From contig MNCI01008651.1 in NCBI GenBank assembly GCA_015680685.1, positions 718,000 to 781,999 of the forward strand: a stretch of DNA of 64,000 bases, written 5' to 3'. The position numbers and the translations under genes are program-made. The notes under the pieces are model-generated. The model searched no databases and had not been told where the DNA came from. It worked only from the letters and a program-made list of their open reading frames with translations. This document shows, in pieces, positions 21,160-31,365 of the stretch. Every line of letters starts with the position of its first letter. Positions within the stretch are counted from its first letter, which is position 1. The DNA comes from Gnetum montanum. Lineage: Eukaryota > Streptophyta > Gnetopsida > Gnetales > Gnetaceae.

Positions 21160-23283
21160 TACCCCCATGACTGAATAAAAACTCATCGTTGAGTTCCTTA
21201 CAATAATATCGGGAAGGTATGGGATTATTGAGGGGAATGGAACTAATGAGATGACATGTGAACGGATCATCATTACAAGACTTGAAAAAACTGGTGTTCA
21301 TGACAACAAGAGTGAACACCTTATTACATTGACATTAGGTCTTAGTTGGCAGCTGAGAGAGAAGAGAGAAAGAAGTGTTGCTGCTGCCAACGCCAAGATT
21401 GCACCTTTCGTTGTCCATCCGGAAGCGCGCCATCGATCTTGCTCCTTGCATAGCTGCTTCCAGCACGGCTCCATTCCAAGTATTTGCTCTAGATCCAATC
21501 CGTTGTTGTATGATCGCCACCTGCATACACAACACAATCATATATTAGCAAGGGTAAATGAATCATCATGTAATTAATACCTTGCTTCGGTGTAGGTCCA
21601 TTGGCTAGGTTGTGGTATGGCTAATTGTGGATCTGGGGATGTATTAATGATGACTACCGAAGGTGTAGGGGTTAGGAAAAAATTGAAAAAATCAGGGCTA
21701 GGAGAAAAATGAAAAAATTGGGCCCCATCCCCCCATGACTAATTGTGAACCTCCGATAGCGTTAGAATGGAGAAAGAAAGGGAGTAAGAAAGATAGATAA
21801 AAAGGGACACCTATGGCATCGATGAAATGGATGTCAAGATGGAAATGAACAAAATAAAATTAATTGCAAAATGTTAAGGGAAAGAATTTAACTAATGCTC
21901 CAAATAGGAATGTCAGTGGGTCCTCCCCAAAGCAGGCTCATGCCCTTAATGCCCTGACAAACCCACATTCAAAGAGTCCGTAGGCTCCGGGAATGTCATT
22001 TGGAACAAAAGTTAAAGTCTTAACCGCAAGAATTTACCAAAAAGAAAACAATGCATCTACCAAAATATACACTAATGATACAACCGGTAATGAGGTGAAC
22101 AATGGAGAGAAGGGTGGAGAGAAGAGGATGGAATGGAATCCCAAGAATAAGGTGGTGTACAGCCCCTTGTGTGTTTCATGATTAATGTGACTTAGCAAAT
22201 CCCATTCCAAGTCCGGCCTCAAACCAACCACATCCAGTGACTTCGCATCAATGCATTTAGCTAAACCATCCACTTGGATAACAAGGATGCCTTCCCCAAG
22301 AATCACCACCATTCCGACGAAACAAAGGAGAGAATGGAAAGCGAGAAGGGCCTTAGTTAGAGGGAACACTTTTGGTTCCATAACCAGTGCTTGTAGCCCA
22401 AGTTTATTTTGTCTAATGGGTGTGCTTTGAATTCTCACTTAGTTTTTTTTTTTATTTATGCGTGAGAATCACACCATGCAAAGACTTTTTATTTTTATTT
22501 GTCTTAGCTTTCGATAGTTGGGGTAACATCAAAACGGTAAGAAAACTCAAGAAGAAAACACCCATGCACCCAAGAGAATGGCCAACACAATCACATTAAG
22601 TTCCCTTGAAGTCACACCCTTTTCAATCCTTGAGTCCTTCCTTAGTTTGAGAAATGCCTAGTCATCGATTCGTTTAAGTTCTTATTAGAAGGGGACTGTA
22701 CATTTCCAAGCCGATAGAGACCATAGAAACTGGTGGATGGATGGATGAAGTGGTCTCATTGCTTGCCATATCAAAAGAAACATACCTTAGTATCAACATC
22801 ATGACTTAAAGCTAAAAACCAAACATTAGCAATCAACAAGAAAACAGTTCATACCATCATGTAGAACACTTATTGGGTGACAAACTTACAAGGTGGATCA
22901 CACACACACACACACACAAAATGAAAAAGTATAACGATGTTGTAAAACAAAAACAAGAAGAGTTAAAGAAATTTGTAAAACAAATATGTGTAAGACAAAA
23001 AATTGTAAAACAAAAACATTGTAAAGAAAAAATGCGTAAGATAAAAATGTGTAAAAAAAAAAACTTAAAAAGAACCGAGGCCCCCATATGGTTAGCATAG
23101 GTGGCCATCTCCCCCATGACTGAGTGGAAAGGGAGAGATCTGAAATATTGAGCACTTGTTTGAATTTCTAAGAAGTGTCCAACTTCTCCCAATTGATGAT
23201 ATTAGATTAAGGGGTGGAAGTTGGCAACGCTCATATTCCAATGTATCTATGCCTTCGTTGTTGGCATGGGTTAGTGCCTCAGT
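21160..23283 (-). other. A 3' non-coding region with three polypurine-like motifs
   Basis: Sequence of the form AGTCATGGGGG (element sense) occurs three times: at the LTR edge (21162-21172), at 21729-21740 and at 23111-23121. The last is followed in element sense by a long T-rich tract (about 23080 down to 22915) and a (CA)n/(GT)n run at 22899-22917. The stretch 22340-23150 aligns by eye with B 52300-53230. The stretch 21335-21541 is richer in GC than its surroundings and keeps frames open on the minus strand, but I do not recognise it. Confidence 0.65.
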
Positions 23284-24339
23284 TCATTCCATGCATATTT
23301 GGTTGCTCCTTCTAGTAGCTTTCAACCATGGGGTGTCTTCTACTGGTTGTGTGGTTGCTACAGATAGGCATCTTTGTTTCAAATTTTCAAGGGCACACCT
23401 GCTGCATGGAGGCATTTCCTCCATGTCATCACCCGATGAATCACTGTATGTGATGCATGGAAATTTCCTCTTCTCAACCTTTCCATAAATATTTATCTTA
23501 GAGATTTCCAAGGAAAGATCATGGATCCTAAGGGTATCTACTGTACTAAGCCATGCCCTTCCCATTATAATTGGGAAGTCCCCTTCGTTGTTGTTGACTT
23601 TAATCACCAGGAAATCTATTGGGTAAGACCAACCACACATAGTGGTAATGATGTCCTCCACCAATCCCAAGGGAATGGTGATGGACTGGTCTGCCAGCTC
23701 TAGTTGAATGTTGCTCTTCTTAAGTTGGGGTAGGTTCCAGGCGTGATACATCTCTTGTGAAATTAAGTTGACTCTAGAACCTGAGTCAAGAAGAGCCCTA
23801 TGTGGTTCATTTTCGGTAACCTGAAGGTAGATTAAGGGACTTCTAGGATCAGTTAGTTTCCTAGGAAGGTGGCCTACCTTGATCCAGTTGGTTACGGTAT
23901 GCGTTAACATAACCATATGCGTTAAGCTCTGTTGGACTGAAGGGTACTCTAAAGTGTTAGATGGTGGAGGAGTGTACATGGGCTTAACCGCTTGTTGTTG
24001 CGAGAGTTTGTTTGGGATTTTGGTTCTAAAGAAGGGTCTTCTCTTTTTACAGTTGTCAGAACCAGTAGTAGGTTGAATATTTATAGCTCTCGCAGCATGA
24101 TGTTGTTGCGGTTGAGTAGGAAGTTCCCCTTGCATTGTTGGAGTAGGAGGTGTTATGGAAACTACTTGTGGAAGAGGTGTGGATGGATTTGGAGGATGGG
24201 ATGAGTGTGGAATGTCTCCCAGAGGAGAAGGAGTCCTCCTGAAGTACTCCCAAACTTGGTAGTGACGTTGGGGAGTAGTGTGACTCATAGAGTCACTTGG
24301 AGAAATCGGCTATTGCACATAATAACCATAAGAATCGGG
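23284..24339 (-). pseudogene. Retropepsin (aspartic protease) of element A
   Basis: The minus-strand frame continues from gag across two TAG codons (24340-24342 and 24310-24312) and is open from 24288 to the stop at 23284. A Pro/Gln-rich linker of about 150 residues is followed by 'DPRSPLIYLQV' and the active site 'ALLDSGSRVNLISQEMY', with the D-S-G triad intact. Then come 'IPLGLVEDI', 'VIKVNNNEGDFPIIMGRAWL' and 'STVDTLRIHDLSLEI'. About 80 further residues follow with a 'CSRCALENLKQRC' segment. The arrangement is that of gypsy gag-pro; RT should follow but the frame closes. Apart from the upstream stops this is the best-kept protease in the window. Confidence 0.85.
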
Positions 24340-26407
24340 CTACTGGTAAGGGTACTGTTGTGTTGGCAGTGGCATCCCCCATGACTGTGGGTATTGCCAC
24401 TGCTGATGTTGTCCAATGGGTTGTGGTGGAGTTCCACTTGGATAATATGTTAGGGGTTGGTGGAACTGCCTTGTGTTACCTTGGGGATAAGGTAACCTCT
24501 GGGGTGTTTGCTGTTGGTTAAGTCTTGGATTAAGTGCATACACCCCAAACTCTTGTAAATGTGAGATGATTGGACAACATCCCTTGGGATGATCATAATG
24601 GCAGATATCACATCCACCGTCATTGTCTGTGTCTGAATCCACAACCTCATCAGAGATAGTAATTTTCCCCTTACCCTTGTTATGTGCAGGGCCTGAATTT
24701 CTCCACTTTGTCTTATCTTTATCACTACTTCGTTCCTCCTTAGAATCTTCTACAATTTTCAAGATAGTTTCAAGTCTGGAGTCTAAGGAATCCCACAATT
24801 GATCCATATTAGCTGATACTTTTGTTGTTAATTTTTGAATCGGCAAGGTTTTTCTGTTCACCAACTCTTCGAGTGGTGACTCATCCTCTTCATCACAAAA
24901 TTTCACTCCCTTCTTCCAAAGGGAGCTATCACGGTTGTATTCTTCCGCACTTTCCCTCTTACGTAGCTCACCTTCTTCTTTTGCTACTTGTTCCAACAAG
25001 CGATGTACTTCATGGACTCTAAGTTGTGATAGTCTCCATTGGGCATAATTCCCAAGGGTTCTTCTCATTTCATGCCTTAGCCCATCCACGATGTGGTGAA
25101 GTTGATCCCGCTGAGCGTACCCATGGCCCAGGCAATGCTGTAACAATATGTAGTAGCGGTTCATAAGTACCTTGTTTCTAGCCTTGGATCTGCTTATGCA
25201 AATTAGACACTCTGGAGTACGTATGATACTTGTCGTTGAAGAGTTCTAGCATCGTACTCCACCTCCTAATGGTTTCCGGTTCTAAGGACCGGTACCAACT
25301 CTCTGCTTCCTTGATGAGTGTCCTGGGAAACAACTTTACTTTCTGCCACTCATTTTATATATTTTGCAAGGCACAAGCATCATGGAATGCCTGTAAATGA
25401 TGCTGCGGATCAGCATTGTATCCCCCTTCAAATTGTGCGATGTTGTTCATGTCTAAGCATTTGATCCAACTATCTTTTAAATGCCTTGTGGGAATCCTAA
25501 CTGCCTCTGTTATGTCAAGCATACTTCGAGTTGTGAGTAGGGGCTCATCATGATCATCTCTTTCATGATGCCTATGATGTCTTCGTTGTTCCCTACTCTC
25601 CCTACATCCTTGCCCTTGTCCTCTCTCTTGACTCTCTCGTCGAGGTCTCTCATTTTTCTTACCTTTATCCTCTCCGTTATGCTCGTGCTGGTTGTGCCCA
25701 GATGTGGAAGAAGAGGGTGAGTGATGAGATGAAGGAGAAGAAGAAGGGGAACCATCACCATGGTGATGTTTCTTTCCTTCTCTTCGGCTGCTATGACCCC
25801 GATCGTGATGACGATCTAAGTGCCCGTCCTTGTTATGAGTTGTTGTTCCCTCAGTGAATAGTTGGTGTTCACGGGCATTAGAACTACTGTTATGTATCGT
25901 TGATCGTAGGTTCTGATACCTAGCCTCCTCACCATTATTAGGAGGGGGAACATCGTTTGTTAGAGAACCCGTGATAAGGGGTTTCTCGTCTCCTATTTTG
26001 CTAAGGATGTGCGAACCTTTGCCCTTCATCAGTGTATGTTGGCTCTCCTGCCTTGAGTCCCTCATACATTGCAAAGTTGTGGGATAGTAATCCCTTGAAT
26101 CAAAGTCTTCCGCAACGTATTTAGCATATAATTCTATCATGCCAATCTGTGCCAAGGCACGGAGAAGCATGTTTGGGACTGATCGATCTAGAGGTAACAC
26201 GATGTTACCTTGCAAATCTCTCCATCACAGCTATTCATCTTGATGGAGGATAAAAGTAAAATTTGGAATATACTCATCGGGATGAGTATGGACTATCTTG
26301 TATTGTTTAGGACTTGGCTGATTTTGGTTATGTGTTTTTGATTGCTGACTGTTCTTTGTATGGTCCTTAGGTGGTGAGTTGCTCTTATGAGAAGAAGAAG
26401 AAGACAT
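24340..26407 (-). pseudogene. gag of element A
   Basis: The start at 26407 (MSSSSSHKSN) is chosen because D and B gag open with the same MSSS word. After about 65 codons come two stops, then an open stretch (26215-25355) with a low-complexity His/Arg/Ser region and 'DSWIKCLDMNNIAQFEGGY', 'HLQAFHDACALQNI'. After a stop comes the gag core 'KLFPRTLIKEAESWYRSL', 'LELFNDKYHTYSRVSNL', one frameshift near 25165, and 'GHGYAQRDQLHHIVDGLRHE'. The zinc knuckle at 24574-24612 is C-x2-C-x3-H-x3-C, one residue shorter in two spacings than the usual C-x2-C-x4-H-x4-C. Gag would form the capsid; here it needs readthrough or repair to be whole. Confidence 0.85.
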
Positions 26408-26530
26408 GATGTCTTATAGGTGTGCTAATTTTACCGTTATATAATTTTTTCTTTAATTAACCCGAAGGTCCGTTTAGGCTCCCAATGATGTGAGTGATGT
26501 CCTATGTTCTATTCAGTGCACAAACACTTA

Positions 26531-26550
26531 GTCCCCAGCGATGGTGCCAA
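26531..26550 (-). other. Primer-binding site of element A
   Basis: Directly inside the 5' LTR, element sense reads TTGGCACCATCGCTGGGGAC. It resembles the tRNA-Asp-type site used by Athila-like plant elements, TGGCGCCGTTGCCGGGGA, with differences that are all transitions. D has TTGGCACCATTGCTAGGGA at 38209-38227, and B has a more worn version at 59460-59479. Confidence 0.6.
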
Positions 26551-27621
26551 TGATGAGTGGCGAGGTACCCCTACACTCAACCATACGAAACGAGCGTAGC
26601 ATGCGCGATCCAATCGAACTCCGCAGACTAAGTGCCTACACACCTCATGGAATACTTGGGGTTAATCATTCGTTGTCTTCCTAGACTTGTGGTTGTCACG
26701 GTGTATGGTTAAGTAAGTCTGAGGTATATCATTTTTATGGTCTTTTATGTTTTATCTCCTATGCTATCGAGGTGAAGGGTTGGAGAAACTAACTAACTCT
26801 AACTAATGAACTAAGTCTAAATTACCTAGTGTCAGCATCCGTTCCCACTTACCGTACACACCCTGAACCGATGCAACCATGGCTACCAAATGCTAATTGT
26901 TGCTGGGATCACCACATGTAACGCACGTGCTCGAAGTGGTCGTACTGAGGCACTTAACTAGGAGGAAAGGGTTGAAAAAACTAAGCTAGCCTAAGTGCGA
27001 TGAGCAGCCGATTCCTTGACTAACTGTACACATCTTTGTGCACGACTACCACTGGGATTACCAAGCGTAGATCCTGAATACGCTAATGGGTTACCAAGTA
27101 GTCACACTAGATGCTCGTAATCAAGTCATACTCATTCCGCGTTGCGATGAGCATCCATTCCTTGACTATCCATACACATCCTTAGATGCTCATAATCAAG
27201 TCATACTCATTCCGCATTACTAAGAGAAAGAAATAAATAACAATAAAATAAATCCTATTCCATGCACTGCAAGGTTTATCCAGGAAGTTCATCTTTATTG
27301 TCGTACACAACTTGTGTTCAGGTACAATGTTGCTCGAATAAAGATCTGTTCGCTTTAGGACTCCTACTACGGGCACATGGAAAATATTCTATCTTTGGAG
27401 TGATCAAACTGCTAGAGTTTTCCTACTTCTAGCCCAGGATGAGGAAACAAGGGAGAGCCACCTCTTATTTATAGATATGACGATGCACCGCGATATCGCA
27501 TACGCGATATCGTAGGGGATGACGCGATATTGCAGGGGATGACATGATATCGTGTACGCGATATAGCATGGGATGCGATATCGCGACGGCCGCGATATCG
27601 CGTGCGAATCGCATCTCATCA
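26551..27621 (-). repeat. 5' LTR of element A
   Basis: 1,071 bp, aligned over its length with 20080-21159. It contains the U3 palindrome cluster at 27489-27603, a TATA box (minus) around 27463-27474 and the U5 CTTGGTAA-type repeats. It is bounded on the left by the primer-binding site and on the right by the target-site duplication ATCAT. Confidence 0.9.
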
Positions 27622-27626
27622 ATCAT

Positions 27627-30597
27627 GCTCTTGGATAAAGTAAAAAAGGATAGAATTACTGCATAAGACTCTTAGGTATTAATTATAACATTAAGTTGAC
27701 TAGAAGTTGACTACCCAACAATAAAATCTCAACTCTTGCTAACAATATTTTGCAAGGTTACTACCCTAGATCCTACTATAATAAATAATGACAAATGACC
27801 TAGCCTACCTACAATCTTCTCATCATCAGACATCTTGAAACATCCTAATCATCAATTAGTCTCCCATAATAATATCTAGTGATTGTGTTACCAAGTAACC
27901 TTGACAAGCTTGCAATAGTCTTATGACCCAAGCAGGAAGTTCCTGAAGCCTATATTGAATAATATAAGCCATCATAATCACCTCCACTACTTCATTTTGA
28001 CTAGGTACCTTGTTGAATATAGTCCTAATGCTAATTCCACTTTTCTCCTAGACTAACTAGGTCTTAGTATCATCTAGGAGTATTCCTAGATAACTAGGTC
28101 TTAAGTCTCCTTGAAGGATTGAAAGCACTTTAGAAACCATAAGGATTGCATGTGCATAGTAGCTTCCAAGGTACCTAACTCACCCTCATCCATGTTCCAT
28201 ACAATGTTGAGACTAACTATTGCTAATATGTCACTTAGCCTCATATGTGTCTCATAGCATGTTAAGACTATATATTGTTGTTGAGATGATGTTGCTTACA
28301 TCTTCTGCAACTTCTACTATATTTAAATCAAGCACTATTCTTCAAGATATGATAACTAAGGTACTCTAGAAATTATAAGACTTAGAAAAGGCATCAAGGG
28401 GAAACATTAACATTAGGCTAAAGAAGGAATTTAAAACAAAGAACAAATCTACTACCTTCTTGAATCAACAAGGTATTCCTTATTGACTAACAAGTCTCTT
28501 GAGATCCCAAGTGCAAAGCATCAACAAGCTTAAGGTAGAAGAAGATATGAATGGAAAATGATGGTTGAGAGAGAAACCCATACATTACTTATAGTGTCTA
28601 AATAAAAAATGTTCATGCATGGCTTCTAGAAGGTTCTAGATCTATTAACAAACCTGTACCAAGTGACATATTCAAGATAAAGATAAATATCATATTTAAT
28701 TAGTGGGTCCCACATCTAGTCATCCAGTCCTTATCGAGAGACAACAAGATTAGCATCATAATAGAATAATCACAATACAAAGAAATATAAAAATATAAAA
28801 TCTCATATTAACTACAAATACAAGGAGGTGAGACTTATCAAACACTAATTATGTTAGTAGGATCTCAAGCCAAATTAACTAATAATTAAGGCTCATGCAT
28901 GATAAAACTACTAATGAAGTCTCATGCCAACAAAGATAATGATCATGTAATTAAAATACCATGAATTATGATCTTCTTATTCTTAGTCAACCATGACTCA
29001 TGTTGTAATACCACAACTCGTGGTAATGAAAAAATCATCATTTTGATCAAAATCTTCCAAAACTTCAATATTCTATCAAAATTTCATCTTATCATCAGTA
29101 AGTTACATAAATAACAAAAGAGATTAAAAACATTTGTAGGAGATTTATAAAAGTTTTGTGTAAGTGAAATTGAAGTTAAAGCTTAATTACGTTTAAAGAC
29201 CCATAGTATCTATTGAACAAATGTTAGATTTTGATGAAAAATAAAGACAAACTCTACAAGTTGATCAAGTAATAGTAGGAAGAATAAAAACAAATCATAT
29301 AATTTTTTTGCTACAACATTATAGCATTTTTCTTAGGGGAGTTGAATCCATCTTCCACTTTTATTTCTAAGATGATATGAACTTAAGTGAAGCCTGCTAA
29401 TGGTATTCTGATACTTGATTGAAATAGTAGCTAATGTTAGAGATAGTGTGTCATGCCCCATGTGTCCAAGAAGATAAATAAGCAAGAGAAAAAACATTAA
29501 TTTGCACTCTATCATCAAGTCAAGAAAAAATTATTTTTTATTTTATTAAAAGATTGATGGGTAGATGTAATTAAATAATGATTCTAATCTCTCACGTCTC
29601 TTGAATTTCTAGCCCATTTTTTCATAAAATACGATTGTCCCATCATATTATGAAATCATATTATATTGATGATTTACATCATATTATATTTCATAATATG
29701 ATGTGATTTAATAAATATGATTATTATATCATCAATTTATCATATTCATCAATTCTCATTAATCAAAGAAGTTAAAAATCACATTTTTGGCTATTATTAT
29801 GTAACATATGTTAACCATCAAATCAACTCAAGTCAATTCCAAATTTATTAGGAAGCTAGATTGTTGAAATAGATTTCTATCAAGTATTCACTTACCCCAT
29901 AACTCTCTTAGATTGCAAGAGATATTCATCTTGCAAATCAGAAATTTTTGTTTTGGATGTTGAACAATTTTGCACCAAACCCCTTTTTTGGGCCATATTT
30001 GAATGATAAAATTTATTCCAATTGATATGAAATTTTACAAATTGGTAGATTGTAGAATGAGATTTCCAACAAACATAAGAGTAGTGAAAAACTCATCTAT
30101 ATTGTAAAGATATTGCAACTATAAAATCAGAAAAAAATCAGTTTCTCTTAGTTAGGAAGCCCATATCATCTGATATATTGGATTGCAAAAAATCTAATGT
30201 GATGTAAATAAAATTATTTCTTGCCTTCTAGATTAGATTAGAATTGTGTAATTATGTTCTAGTAGTATATATAGTCATTTAATTTTGGTTTCATACATCC
30301 TTAAAACTCAAGATATATATTTTAATTATTGCAAGGAGAAAGGATTCTTAAGAATTACAATCGATAGTTTGGATTTGAAAATAATTTTGACTAGAGGTAG
30401 AGCCCAAGACATAGGTAGCATAATACATTAGATGAATAATAGAGAAATATAATAGTGCCTTGAATGTGACTTGAACTAACAATGAACTAATCACTTGAGC
30501 CATCTATCACTAATCAATAGGTATAAAAATTATATTATATTAAAATAATAAGAGAGGTTTAAAAATTTTATAAGATATATTTGCAAAGTTTAAAACT
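27627..30597. other. AT-rich sequence without recognisable gene
   Basis: This continues the tract at 19151-20074 on the other side of element A. Only short frames occur. Nothing I can place in a gene or element family was seen, apart from a hairpin at 29641-29703. Confidence 0.5.
29641..29703. repeat. AT-rich inverted repeat (hairpin)
   Basis: CATCATATTATGAAAT at 29641-29656 is the exact reverse complement of ATTTCATAATATGATG at 29688-29703, with a 31-bp spacer that itself contains CATATTATATTGATG-type partial pairing. It could be the core of a small foldback element. No target-site duplication is evident. Confidence 0.6.
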
Positions 30598-31365
30598 TGA
30601 TGAGTACTAAGTGTTTCCAATGCCCAACCATACGATCTACAAGCATTATAGTAGACTATGTCATAATTCATGGATGAGACTATCATAGTATCTAAATTGG
30701 TAAGCATTAATTGTAGATTGTTGTCTTTCCACTTGGGCTAGTAGTATGATCATTGATGTTATGTGACTATGGCTAAGCAAGAGGGGAACATAGAACTTAA
30801 TTAATTAACTAGTCTAATTAACAAAAAGAAAATATATCCTAACTTAGCCTATGGATGATGAGTATTTGTTTCTAGCTTGCTGTACATATTTTGAACTAAT
30901 GGAACCATTGCTATGATTACCAAGTGACACAGTACTAGGCGTACCAAGTGATATCACTATTGGGTTACAAAACAATTACACTTTATGCTCAAAATTAGTT
31001 GCAATTATTCTACCAAAATCTATGTTGAAGGGAAAAGTAAATAGTAAACTAAATATGTTTAAAATAAATTACATTAAAAGAAAAATTTATGCTAGGTTAA
31101 AATATTGTAACAAATATGAATAAATCTTGATCTTATTACTAGTCATGGATTGTGTCTAAGTATATTGCCACTCACATAAGATCTTGTACAATCAACTTAA
31201 ATTCATGTTGTGGGCTCTCATTGATTGTTACTAGACTATAGAAATAAGCTACAAGAGTTCAACTATGCTATTGACCAAATAGTGCATAAACATGATAGGT
31301 AAACTGTATATATATGCATTTTTTTTTTGTAATTGCTTCAACATAGATGCATTAATGTAGCATAA
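30598..31365 (-). repeat. 3' LTR of element C, left part
   Basis: It begins TGATGAGTA and shares with other minus-oriented family LTRs the words 'CCAACCATACGA', 'CTACAAGCATT', 'GGGTTACAAAACAATTACAC' and 'ATTACCAAGTGA'. It stops where element G begins at 31366, and the last five bases CATAA are G's target-site duplication. The LTR resumes at 46861 and ends at 46965. Together that is about 870 bp, close to the D and B LTR length. The five bases before it, AAACT (30593-30597), would be C's own duplication, but the partner is outside the window. Confidence 0.75.

Larger units (their letters stand above)
20080..27621 (-). mobile_element. Element A: complete gag-protease LTR retrotransposon (non-autonomous)
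   Basis: This is a full-length 7,542-bp element read on the minus strand, flanked by identical 5-bp target-site duplications ATCAT at 20075-20079 and 27622-27626. LTRs are 20080-21159 (3' LTR) and 26551-27621 (5' LTR). Both run TGATGA to CTCATCA in element sense. The first 120 bp of the two LTRs differ at about nine sites, all transitions, so the insertion is not recent. The body encodes gag and a retropepsin and then goes straight into a 2.1-kb non-coding tract; RT, RNase H and integrase are absent. It resembles the TR-GAG type of non-autonomous element but with protease added. Confidence 0.9.

Noticed and set aside
22899-22917. CA dinucleotide run as a functional Z-DNA or splice enhancer
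   Set aside because: It is a short microsatellite of about nine units within a decayed non-coding region; nothing supports a function.
22857-23192. Phe/Cys-rich minus-strand frame
   Set aside because: It is the translation of the T-rich tract and the (CA)n run; the equivalent tract in B, D and E does not keep the frame.
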